DNA of 64,000 nt from Chitinophagaceae bacterium BSSC1 (lineage in GTDB: Bacteria > Bacteroidota > Bacteroidia > Chitinophagales > Chitinophagaceae): assembly GCA_002256435.1 (NCBI GenBank), contig NKJC01000005.1, forward strand, positions 186,001-250,000, written 5' to 3'. The position numbers were made by a program, and so were the translations under genes. Shown here one piece after another: positions 1 to 7,401 of this stretch (within the stretch, counting starts at the first letter, position 1; every line of letters starts with the position of its first letter). The notes beneath the pieces were generated by a model that ran no database searches, was not told the DNA's origin, and saw only the letters and a list, made by a program, of their open reading frames with translations.

Positions 1-447
1 CTACAATTAACTAATCAACAATATCAACAGCCTTGCAGTCAGCTTTCAGGGGGCAGTATTGGTCAGCATTGTAGGCATATTATAGAACTATTCAAAGAGT
101 TACTTAATGGTTATGAAATTGGCACAGTTGACTATGAAAAAAGACAACGTGATTTATTGATAGAAACCAATATAGATCAGGCCATTTTTCAAATTAATGA
201 TATTTTGAATAGTATTCAAAAGCCAGATAAATATCTACAGCTTTATTGTAACCTAGGACAAGGAGAAACGGAATTTGAATTCTCAACAAATTACTTTAGA
301 GAGCTATTTTACAATCTTGAACATAGTGTTCATCATATGGCTTTAATCAGGATTGGAATACAATCGATAACAAATATAGAAATACCCGAATCATTTGGGG
401 TTGCCGCTGCTACCATTCAATACAGGAGGAACCAATGTGCACAGTAA
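1..447 (+). CDS. DinB-like family protein, 5' end outside window
   Basis: The reading frame is open from base 1, so the true start lies upstream; 148 codons are visible. The visible part carries a QHCRHIIE motif near its start and an EHSVHHMALI motif near its end. These histidines fit the metal-binding triad of the four-helix DinB/YfiT fold, whose members include thiol transferases and many proteins of unknown role. The C-terminal helix following HSVHH is also typical. The stop codon lies beyond the ATG of the next gene (13-base overlap), so the two are probably translationally coupled. The exact reaction cannot be told from this fragment. Confidence 0.7.
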   Translation, partial: LQLTNQQYQQPCSQLSGGSIGQHCRHIIELFKELLNGYEIGTVDYEKRQRDLLIETNIDQAIFQINDILNSIQKPDKYLQLYCNLGQGETEFEFSTNYFRELFYNLEHSVHHMALIRIGIQSITNIEIPESFGVAAATIQYRRNQCAQ

Positions 448-1178
448 CTTATATTCCAACAAATAGAGGGTATTTATTAACCTCAAATAGAGATGAGCAT
501 TGCAATAGACCACCTGCTGTATTGCCGGACAGTAAACAATTTCAAGAAGATGGAATCTGGTATCCCATGGATGGAGGAGCAGGTGGTTCCTGGATTGCCT
601 TGAAACAAGGTGGCACTACTGCCGTACTTTTAAATGGTGCTTTTGAAAAACATATCAAACAAACAATATATAGAAAAAGTAGAGGGTTAATATTTCTGTC
701 TATAGCAAAACAACATGATCCATTACATGGTTTTACTACTGAAGATTTAAATGGCATTGAACCATTTACTTTAATTGTTAAAACCTCAAAAGGATTATTT
801 GAATGCATTTGGGATGGGCAAAATAAACATCAACAGGAAAAAGATAGTTCTATTGCTCATATATGGAGCAGCTGCACATTGTACAATCAGGAAGTAAGGC
901 TTAAAAGGGAAACTTATTTTTCTAATTGGCTAAATACTAAAAAAATATCTAGCACTGATTTAATTGTAGAGATGCATCAATCAAGCCCCTTTCCGAATAA
1001 AGCGGAAAATTTTATGATGCAAGGTTCCGATGGTATTTCTACTGTTAGCATTACTTGCATAAAGGTAGATTCTGAACAAAGTGAAATTAAATACATTGAC
1101 AATAGTTCAGCAATACCTAAAATATTTTCCGTTGAACTGCTCCATCTTGGATGGCAAAATAACCTCAGCCATGTTTAA
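435..1178 (+). CDS. NRDE family protein (TANGO2-like)
   Basis: This 247-residue protein begins MCTVTYIP and has the family signature SNRDE at about residues 17-21. In this family the conserved N-terminal Cys2 follows the initiator Met, as in Ntn-type folds, and the protein is present here at near its usual length. Eukaryotic TANGO2 is linked to haem and lipid handling; the bacterial role is not established. The gene overlaps the DinB-like gene upstream and the ATP-grasp gene downstream (8 bases), so the three look like one tightly coupled operon. No signal peptide is seen, so it should be cytoplasmic. Confidence 0.85.
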   Translation: MCTVTYIPTNRGYLLTSNRDEHCNRPPAVLPDSKQFQEDGIWYPMDGGAGGSWIALKQGGTTAVLLNGAFEKHIKQTIYRKSRGLIFLSIAKQHDPLHGFTTEDLNGIEPFTLIVKTSKGLFECIWDGQNKHQQEKDSSIAHIWSSCTLYNQEVRLKRETYFSNWLNTKKISSTDLIVEMHQSSPFPNKAENFMMQGSDGISTVSITCIKVDSEQSEIKYIDNSSAIPKIFSVELLHLGWQNNLSHV

Positions 1179-2232
1179 ACAAATAAGTAGGCATCCTTTA
1201 TGGATTAGAATATTTAATTGGGAATATTGGCCTTTCCATATTTTATACGGACCTATTTATCCAATTTGGATCTACCTTGGAATTAGGGCTGGGAGTCCAT
1301 TTTTTATGAATACTGCCAATCCAAATATCACCAATGGAGGTTTTTTAATGGAAGGCAAAAAAGATATTTATGACCAACTTCCCAAAAAATCTTACCCAAA
1401 AACAATATTATTTGAATCTAAAACCTCATGGGAAAATATTAAAATAGGTATTAATCAAGCTGAGTTAAACTTTCCTATGATTGCTAAACCAAATATAGGA
1501 ATGCGGGGAATGGGAGTAAAGAAAATTGTTGTTGAACAGGATTTACTTAATTACGCTTTACAAAGTAGTGTTCCTTTTCTAATTCAGGAGTTTATCCCTT
1601 ATCAACAGGAAGTTGGGATTTTTTATATCAGAATCCCTGGTGCATCTAAAGGCTTTATTTCAGGGATTGTTGGAAAAGAATTTCTAACGGTAATGGGAAA
1701 TGGTAAAGACAGTATTAGAGAATTACTAACCACTGACCCAAGACATGTTTTACAAATTCCCTTTCTTGAAAAAGATGATCCAGAATTATTAAATACTATT
1801 TTAGACCAGGGTGAGACAAAATTATTGGTCCCTTATGGTAACCATGCACGCGGTGCTAAATTTCTTGATTATACTGATCAAAATAATTCAGAATTAGAAA
1901 TGTTTATTGATCAATTGTGTCAACAGATTCCCAATTTTCACTTTGGGAGAATAGACATGCGTTATGATAATTGGAACAGTCTTTGTAAGGGGGAACAATA
2001 TTCAATTATTGAATTAAACGGGGCGGGTAGTGAACCAACACATATTTATGACCCAAAACATAGTGTGTTTTTTGCATGGGGAGAAATAATCAAGCACTGG
2101 AACATACTTTATAAGATCAGCAAAATAAATCATCAAAAATTAGGTTTGTCATATATGAATATAAAAGACGGGTTGAAAATGTTAAGGGATAATACAGCGC
2201 AGATAAAAAAACTTCAAAAAGACTGGAATTAA
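1171..2232 (+). CDS. ATP-grasp domain protein (D-Ala-D-Ala ligase-like)
   Basis: The product is 353 residues from an ATG overlapping the NRDE stop. The frame is open further upstream, to 1081, but that stretch lies inside the NRDE gene, so I prefer 1171. An aromatic N-terminus (WIRIFNWEYWPFHILYGPIY) may be membrane-associated. ATP-grasp features follow: PMIAKPNIGMRGMGV for nucleotide binding, LIQEFIPYQQEVG in the hinge, then GRIDMRYDN and IIELNGAGSEPTH, where Glu and Asn should hold magnesium. Enzymes of this fold join a carboxylate to an amine or thiol through an acyl-phosphate. The substrate is unknown. Confidence 0.75.
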   Translation: MFKQISRHPLWIRIFNWEYWPFHILYGPIYPIWIYLGIRAGSPFFMNTANPNITNGGFLMEGKKDIYDQLPKKSYPKTILFESKTSWENIKIGINQAELNFPMIAKPNIGMRGMGVKKIVVEQDLLNYALQSSVPFLIQEFIPYQQEVGIFYIRIPGASKGFISGIVGKEFLTVMGNGKDSIRELLTTDPRHVLQIPFLEKDDPELLNTILDQGETKLLVPYGNHARGAKFLDYTDQNNSELEMFIDQLCQQIPNFHFGRIDMRYDNWNSLCKGEQYSIIELNGAGSEPTHIYDPKHSVFFAWGEIIKHWNILYKISKINHQKLGLSYMNIKDGLKMLRDNTAQIKKLQKDWN

Positions 2233-2280
2233 CAAGCAGATTTTTAGAAATAAAACATAGTTTTCAGGACAAGCTAATTC

Positions 2281-2838
2281 ATGGAAAACAATTATCAACT
2301 AGACCCAAATAAATGGATAGATAACTATGCAGATGCATTATATGGGTTCTGTATACTAAGGGTAAACAATCAAAGTATTGCTGAAGATATAGTTCAAGAG
2401 ACGTTTTTGAGTGCTTGGAAAGCAAGAGAAACTTATAACGCTGTTGCAACTGAAAAAAATTGGCTTTATGCAATATGCAAAAACAAAATAATTGACCATT
2501 ACAGAAAAAAAGGGGCATCTATAACTACTGAAACTGAGGAATCTGACACCTATTTTGATAGTGAAGACCATTGGACAAGAGAAAAACAGCCAAATGAATG
2601 GGGCTTAAATGGTCAATCACAGTTGGAAAAAAAGGAGTTTTATCAAGTACTTGCAAATTGCAAACAGAAGCTTAAGGAATTACAACAACAAGTATTTGTT
2701 CTAAAATACTTGGAAGATTTTGATTCAGATCAAATATGCAATATACTAGGAATTAGCTCCTCAAATTATTGGGTATTGATCCACAGAGCAAAACTACAAT
2801 TGAGAAATTGCCTTGAAAAAAATTGGGTAAAAATTTAA
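2281..2838 (+). CDS. ECF-type RNA polymerase sigma factor
   Basis: This is a 185-residue sigma-70 family protein. Region 2 is visible at about residues 14-75 (YADALYGFCILRV, then IAEDIVQETFLSAWKA, NWLYAICKNKIIDHYRKK). Region 4 lies near the C-terminus (LQQQVFVLKYLEDFDSDQICNILGIS, then WVLIHRAKLQLRNCL). There is no region 3, as in ECF (group IV) factors, which direct RNA polymerase to a small regulon. The linker between regions 2 and 4 is rather long. A small cysteine/histidine protein starts 10 bases downstream and is the likely regulatory partner. Confidence 0.92.
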   Translation: MENNYQLDPNKWIDNYADALYGFCILRVNNQSIAEDIVQETFLSAWKARETYNAVATEKNWLYAICKNKIIDHYRKKGASITTETEESDTYFDSEDHWTREKQPNEWGLNGQSQLEKKEFYQVLANCKQKLKELQQQVFVLKYLEDFDSDQICNILGISSSNYWVLIHRAKLQLRNCLEKNWVKI

Positions 2839-2848
2839 ACGTTAAAAA

Positions 2849-3106
2849 ATGAAGCTAATAAAAAAATATTTCATGATAAGCTGCAAGGAGGCAACTTATT
2901 TAGTTTCACTGAAAGAAGAAGGTAAATTGTCAGTAGCCAAGTTTTTGAAATTAGAATTACATTTAGCCATTTGTATTTTATGTAAAAGATTTGAAATTCA
3001 AACTGAACATTTCTGTAAGTCCGCCAAACAATATCCGCTCAAATCTGAAGCCCAAATGTCTAAGGAGAAGAAATTGGCAATCAAGACAATGCTTGAAAAT
3101 GTATAA
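2849..3106 (+). CDS. Small zinc-finger anti-sigma-like protein
   Basis: This 85-residue protein has SCKEAT at residues 11-16 and HLAICILC around residue 40, giving Cys ... His-x3-Cys-x2-Cys. This is the ligand pattern of the zf-HC2/ZAS domain of anti-sigma factors. It sits 10 bases after an ECF sigma gene, the usual place for its antagonist. Unlike classical anti-sigma factors it has no clear transmembrane segment or periplasmic sensor domain, so it would be soluble and might sense redox or zinc through the cluster. A Met at residue 9, just before the first ligand, is an alternative start. Function is inferred from motif and position. Confidence 0.7.
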   Translation: MKLIKKYFMISCKEATYLVSLKEEGKLSVAKFLKLELHLAICILCKRFEIQTEHFCKSAKQYPLKSEAQMSKEKKLAIKTMLENV

Positions 3107-3121
3107 ATAATATTGGAAAAA

Positions 3122-3775
3122 CTAGTTAACTCCTTGAATGATTTTATGCTGATATGCATATTTTATTAAGCCCAATACAGAATTAGTATTTGTTTTTCTG
3201 AAGATATTTTTCCTGTGTGTTTCTACTGTTCTCTCACTAATAAACAATTCATCCGCAATTTGCTTATTGGAATACTCTTTTTCCATTAATTGAATAATTT
3301 CTTTTTCGCGCACTGTAAGTTGCACTTTTTCTTCTTCTTTGCGCATTTGACTAAATGCAGCAAGTTCATTCAATACCTCTTCGCTAAAATAAATACCCCC
3401 ATTGGCAATTTTTTGAATTGCATTAAGAAGTTCCTGTTTACTAATATTTTTTAGAACATATCCATTAATATCTGCCTGATTAATCATTCCATCAACTAGT
3501 TCACCTTGTCCACTCATACTAAGTGCAAGAATCTTGGTTTCTGGATATTTTTTTCTTACAATTGTTGCTAATTCATGCCCATTCATTTCTGGCATCATGA
3601 TATCAGTTAAAAGAAGGTCTACCTTCATATTGGCCATACGCAAAAGCATATTTTGGGCAGAGGTATCCATTGCAACCACTTCTAATTCTTTATGGCCATT
3701 AAGCAGTGCCACTATTCCATCAATAACAATCTGATGATCGTCAACTATGGCTATTTTAATACTTTTTGAAACCAT
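3122..3775 (-). CDS. LuxR/NarL-type response regulator
   Basis: From the chosen start the protein has 217 residues. The receiver domain has the acidic pair VDDH (Asp12, Asp13) and the phosphorylation site LLLTDIMMPEMNG (Asp58). The C-terminal HTH is of the LuxR/NarL type (LTVREKEIIQLM, then SNKQIADELFISERTVETHRKNI). The frame stays open to 3826, but the extra 17 residues (MFFECHLVHF...) do not resemble a receiver domain, so MVSKSIKIAIVDDH is preferred. It lies downstream of a kinase-like gene on the same strand and is its likely partner. Proteins of this family bind inverted heptamers; palindromes of that kind lie upstream of this operon and of the divergent gene. Confidence 0.9.
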   Translation of the reverse strand: MVSKSIKIAIVDDHQIVIDGIVALLNGHKELEVVAMDTSAQNMLLRMANMKVDLLLTDIMMPEMNGHELATIVRKKYPETKILALSMSGQGELVDGMINQADINGYVLKNISKQELLNAIQKIANGGIYFSEEVLNELAAFSQMRKEEEKVQLTVREKEIIQLMEKEYSNKQIADELFISERTVETHRKNIFRKTNTNSVLGLIKYAYQHKIIQGVN

Positions 3776-3832
3776 TTTCAGGGGAATTAGAATAATGAAA
3801 TGTACTAAATGGCATTCAAAAAACAAAAAAAA

Positions 3833-4498
3833 TCAGTGTATAGGCAGGTGAATTGCTACAATTGTACCTCCTTGCTTACTTGTACTCCATTCTATTGCCC
3901 CTTTCAAATATTTTATTCTACAAATAACAATGTCAATTCCCTTTCCCTTAGATCTATCTTTTAGTAGATTAAATCCACAACCATCATCTTCCACTATTAC
4001 TGAAACTTCTTTAAAATCTGATTGAACAGAAATATCTAAATGGGCTGCCATTGAATGCAATAGTGCATTGTTAATAAGCTCTTGAATCACTCTAAAGATT
4101 AAAATTTCACTATGTTGATCCAATGCATTATTTGAATAATCTATATAGCAACTGATTTTTAAAATCCGTTGATCTATTTGTTTTAGATATAGATTTAATG
4201 CTGTAGTTAACCCAATATTTAAAGGGGTTTTAAAATTCTCAAATCTTGTAGCACGCTTGATTCCATTAAATGATTCATCTAATAATCCTTTTATTTTTCC
4301 AAAAAGTTGGCTAGGCATTTTTTGTTCTAGAGGAATAAATGGTTCCAATGCCAATAGATTCATTTTAAGTGCACTCAAATACTGGGTTAAATTATCTTGC
4401 AATAATCCAACCATCTTTGCCCTTTCTGTTTCATAAGTACCTAATACAGCTTTTGATGCAACCAACTCTTCTTGCAATTGGGGAATTTGTTTGTCCAT
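3833..4498 (-). CDS. Soluble HisKA_3-type sensor kinase-like protein lacking the usual His
   Basis: This is a 221-residue protein with no membrane segment and no recognisable sensor domain. After a short coiled-coil start comes a dimerisation/phosphotransfer helix (ERAKMVGLLQDNLTQYLSALK), then a HATPase domain with an N box (VIQELINNALLHS), a G1 box (VEDDGCGFN) and a glycine-rich G2 region (GKGIDIVICRIKYLKG, GGTIVAIHLP). In the HisKA_3 family the phosphorylated residue is the His of an LHD motif. Here that position reads LQD (Gln34-Asp35), encoded by caa. It may therefore work as an allosteric or phosphatase partner of the response regulator encoded downstream rather than as an autokinase. 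The domain assignment is firm; the activity is inference. Confidence 0.85.
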   Translation of the reverse strand: MDKQIPQLQEELVASKAVLGTYETERAKMVGLLQDNLTQYLSALKMNLLALEPFIPLEQKMPSQLFGKIKGLLDESFNGIKRATRFENFKTPLNIGLTTALNLYLKQIDQRILKISCYIDYSNNALDQHSEILIFRVIQELINNALLHSMAAHLDISVQSDFKEVSVIVEDDGCGFNLLKDRSKGKGIDIVICRIKYLKGAIEWSTSKQGGTIVAIHLPIH

Positions 4499-4536
4499 AC
4501 AGCCTTATTACAATGGTTAGAATAATGAGAATACCC

Positions 4537-4556
4537 TACCCTATGAAATTAGGGTA
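4537..4556. promoter_or_regulatory. Palindrome TACCC-N10-GGGTA upstream of kinase/regulator operon
   Basis: The arms TACCCTA and TTAGGGTA are inverted copies, and the 7-base arms CTACCCT / AGGGTAG at 4536-4542 and 4551-4557 match perfectly. The site lies 39-58 bases upstream of the kinase-like start codon on the minus strand. It resembles the tighter N6 copies at 4574 and 15242 but has a wider spacer. It could be an autoregulatory site; there is no T-run to suggest a terminator. Confidence 0.45.
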
Positions 4557-4573
4557 GCTTAGGCTATAGGCTA

Positions 4574-4589
4574 TACCCATTCTAGGGTA
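4574..4589. promoter_or_regulatory. NarL-like 7-2-7 palindrome upstream of YHS gene
   Basis: The sequence is TACCCAT-TC-TAGGGTA, flanked by A and T so that ATACCC-N6-GGGTAT is perfectly symmetric. It lies 51 bases before the YHS gene ATG. The spacing matches the 7-2-7 inverted heptamer layout used by NarL-type regulators, one of which is encoded next door. An almost identical element sits at 15242-15257, at a similar distance from a lipoprotein gene. A tandem duplicate AGGCTATAGGCTAT (4561-4574) abuts the site. Confidence 0.55.
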
Positions 4590-4639
4590 TTTTGAAAAAT
4601 TGTAAGGTTTGAGTCAATATTTCGTCTTTCTAATAAAAA

Positions 4640-5083
4640 ATGAAAAATATACTCCTTTTAGTGATGCTTTTGGCCGTTAAATTTATTTATGCTCAAAAAT
4701 CAGAAATATATACAAAAGATGGAAAAGCCCTACAAGGCTATGACGTTGTTTCTTTTCATTTGAAACACATGCCTGTGATAGGGGATAGTAGCATTAGCTT
4801 CAAATGGAAGGAGGCCAATTGGTATTTTGAAAACGAAACTAATCTTAAACTATTTAAAGAGAACCCAGAAAAATATGCTCCACAATTTGGAGGTTATTGC
4901 GCTTACGGTTGCTCAGACGGTAATGGGCATAAAGCACCCACTAAGATTGAAACATGGACTATTGTTAATGACAAATTATATTTCAATTACAATTTGAAAG
5001 TTCAGGAGATCTGGAATAAAAATCAAGCATCGAATATTGAAAAAGCTGTAAAAAACTGGGCCATCATTAAGGATAAGGAATAA
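4640..5083 (+). CDS. Secreted YHS-domain protein
   Basis: This is a 147-residue protein with a signal peptide (MKNILLLVMLLAVKFIYAQ). A YHS-type domain follows: a GYDVVSFH segment, ISFKWKEANWYFENETNLKLFKENPEKYAPQ (the usual wrapper around the metal or ligand pocket, here broken by no gap), and GGYCAYGCSDG with two cysteines. YHS domains occur in metal-handling and periplasmic proteins, and their exact ligand is often unknown. It is divergent from the two-component-like pair at 3122-4498, and a palindrome 51 bases upstream makes it a likely target of that regulator. It converges with tamL at its 3' end, with 8 bases between. Confidence 0.85.
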   Translation: MKNILLLVMLLAVKFIYAQKSEIYTKDGKALQGYDVVSFHLKHMPVIGDSSISFKWKEANWYFENETNLKLFKENPEKYAPQFGGYCAYGCSDGNGHKAPTKIETWTIVNDKLYFNYNLKVQEIWNKNQASNIEKAVKNWAIIKDKE

Positions 5084-5091
5084 AAATTTCC

Positions 5092-7401
5092 CTAGAAAGG
5101 ATACCCAATTGCCAAATTATAAATCAGGTTTTGTTTAACCCATTCACTATCGCCAAAGGCAATTTGATTGAATACCCAACGGTTACCCTCTGGCAAGAAC
5201 GGTTTTCTAACAGGAATAGAAAAGTCTAAACGAAGCACAAAATAGCTAACGTCTACGCGTATACCGGCGCCTGCACCAACAGCAAATTGTTTGAGAAAAC
5301 TACTGGTGAATTGAGCCCCCGGTCTGTTAACGTCATTGCGGATGGTCCAAATATTTCCAGCATCAACAAAAAGTGCCCCATACAAAACAGACAACAATTT
5401 AAAACGCCATTCCGAATTAAGTTCTAGTTTCAAATCACCTGGTTGATCTGGCAATGACACGGTACTAGTGGCTGCATTACCTGCATAATATGATCCTGGC
5501 CCTAATGACCTTGCTCTAAATGCTCTAATATCATTGGTTCCCCCTGCAAAAAAAGCTTTAACAAAAGGCAAGTTGGTACTGTTTCCATATGCATACCCAA
5601 TACCACCTAAAATACGGCTGGCAATGGTATTTCTTTTACCCAATTTTAGATAATGTCTAAACTCGGCTTCTGTTTTTACATACTGTGAAAATGGAATTCC
5701 TAGAAAATTTTTCTGTTTTCCATTTACAATATCAGCCCCAGTAACTGCTCCCATAACAATACCAGAAAGGTCAATATTCCAATTGATATAATAGTTATTC
5801 GGTCTATTATTGGCTACAATTAAACTATTGTAATTATAATTATAATTTGGACCTACAATAAACTGCTTCTCAATACTTCTAGCCAATGTAATATTGGTAT
5901 CCAACATTAACTGATAATCAGGATTAATATAGGTTGGCTGAACTAGATTCAAAGAAGCAATATCTAATCGGTGTTCTTGCGTAATGTCTCTTTTCCAGAT
6001 ATAACCAAAATTCAGTTTAGCTGAATTCATGGTATACTGTGTATTCCGTTCAAAGAATTCATAACCCAAAGTGATTTTGGTTTGAGGAGTAAAATCACCC
6101 TTTGATTTAAATTTAAATGGTCCAATCAATCTAGGTGAAATCAAATTAAACTCTACCCCAAATCTATTGGTAGAAATAGTAGGTTGCTGAGAATATACTT
6201 GCTTTTCAGATCCTCCAAATATTTTTGCCGAAAACTGTTCAGCCCCCCTCAACAAATTCCTATGTCTCCAGGTTAAAGAGACTTCTGTACCAGCACTGTT
6301 ATTAGATTTAGTAAGCCCAGAAACTTCTGCCCTTAGAGATTTTACAGGAGCAGGAGTTAGATAATAAAATGCATTGAGAGATGGTTGTTTACTGGTATCT
6401 GTTTCTTGAAACCTAGCTTTTACAAATTTGTACATGCCCAAATTGACCAACCGCTTCAGAGACTGGTTGTGCATTTCTCTACTATATAAATCGCCGGGCT
6501 TAAATACCAATGCTCTTTTAAATACAGAGGTTCTCACTTTGTGTTGTGGGTCATAGATATGATAACCTCCTGCAAATCTAGATTGTTGTTTGACTACTTG
6601 CATACTTGTGTCAGTATCTGCTTTGTAGTCTGCAAAAACATATACTTCATTCAATCTATATTCTTGTTTGGCTTTTGTAGGAGTTTCTTTTTTTAATCTT
6701 AAGAACATATCTACTTGATGCCCCCCTACCGCAGAATCTATATCAGCAATGATAAAATCAGGGTTGAAAAAATACATGCCTTTTTCTTTGAGGCCAGCAT
6801 CAATTCTAACTCTTTCAGACTTAATTACATCTAAATCATACCTTGCCCCTTTTTGCAAAAAACTGGCATGAGATAATTCATGAATGTCTTTCCCTATAGC
6901 TGACACTGTATCAAATTTGAACTCCAAGTTTCTAATTTTATAAGCAGGTTGTACTAAGGCTTTGTAAACCACATGTAATTCTTTGCTTTTCTTAGTAGTA
7001 TCAACCGTTGCTGTAGAACCAAAAAAACCACGGTTTTCCAATCTATTTTCAATAATAGCAACGTTCTTATTAATATCTATACTACTTCCTAGTACAGGAG
7101 GCTCGCCAATCTTATTTTTAATCCAATAGCTCAACCCTTTCCCCTTTGGCTGACCCATTAAATTATAAATGGCAAGTTTATAAGGATATCCTAAAATATG
7201 GGCATTGGGTTTTTTCCTGATTAAAGATGCCAATTCCTCCTTGGTATCTTTAATATCTAGTGTCATACTATCCTGTGCTTTTACTACTTCAAACTTAGAA
7301 CCCTTGTACAAGGTTTCATTCTCTGGCAGGTTCTTAGTTACATTACAAGAATGCAAAATCAGAAATAGCATAAGCAACCATATTTTGTTCAATTCTTTCA
7401 T
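5092..7401 (-). CDS. tamL: TamL: Omp85-family outer-membrane lipoprotein
   Basis: This 769-residue protein starts with a lipoprotein signal (LILHSC, Cys19), a known feature of the Bacteroidota TamA counterpart called TamL. The middle part has POTRA-like segments (for example VAIIENRLENRGFF and KPGDLYSREMHNQSLKRLVNLG). The C-terminal half is a beta-barrel of the surface antigen family (GGTNDIRAFRARSLGPGSY, then LNSEWRF, ending in NLAIGYPF). In other bacteria the TAM complex helps insert outer-membrane proteins or move phospholipids. The gene starts within the stop codon of tamB (ATGA overlap at 7398-7401), so the pair is translationally coupled. Confidence 0.9.
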   Translation of the reverse strand: MKELNKIWLLMLFLILHSCNVTKNLPENETLYKGSKFEVVKAQDSMTLDIKDTKEELASLIRKKPNAHILGYPYKLAIYNLMGQPKGKGLSYWIKNKIGEPPVLGSSIDINKNVAIIENRLENRGFFGSTATVDTTKKSKELHVVYKALVQPAYKIRNLEFKFDTVSAIGKDIHELSHASFLQKGARYDLDVIKSERVRIDAGLKEKGMYFFNPDFIIADIDSAVGGHQVDMFLRLKKETPTKAKQEYRLNEVYVFADYKADTDTSMQVVKQQSRFAGGYHIYDPQHKVRTSVFKRALVFKPGDLYSREMHNQSLKRLVNLGMYKFVKARFQETDTSKQPSLNAFYYLTPAPVKSLRAEVSGLTKSNNSAGTEVSLTWRHRNLLRGAEQFSAKIFGGSEKQVYSQQPTISTNRFGVEFNLISPRLIGPFKFKSKGDFTPQTKITLGYEFFERNTQYTMNSAKLNFGYIWKRDITQEHRLDIASLNLVQPTYINPDYQLMLDTNITLARSIEKQFIVGPNYNYNYNSLIVANNRPNNYYINWNIDLSGIVMGAVTGADIVNGKQKNFLGIPFSQYVKTEAEFRHYLKLGKRNTIASRILGGIGYAYGNSTNLPFVKAFFAGGTNDIRAFRARSLGPGSYYAGNAATSTVSLPDQPGDLKLELNSEWRFKLLSVLYGALFVDAGNIWTIRNDVNRPGAQFTSSFLKQFAVGAGAGIRVDVSYFVLRLDFSIPVRKPFLPEGNRWVFNQIAFGDSEWVKQNLIYNLAIGYPF

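Noticed and set aside
542-808. Minus-strand frame inside the NRDE gene
   Set aside because: The NRDE signature and coupling of the plus-strand genes leave no room for an independent gene here.
3776-3826. Upstream extension of the response regulator
   Set aside because: The 17 extra residues are hydrophobic and unlike a receiver domain start; MVSKS followed by the acidic pocket is the normal N-terminus.
4573-4590. ATACCC-N6-GGGTAT considered as a terminator hairpin
   Set aside because: The stem is only six bases, the flanking genes diverge so no transcript should end here, and the copy at 15241 has no T-run on the strand that would need it.
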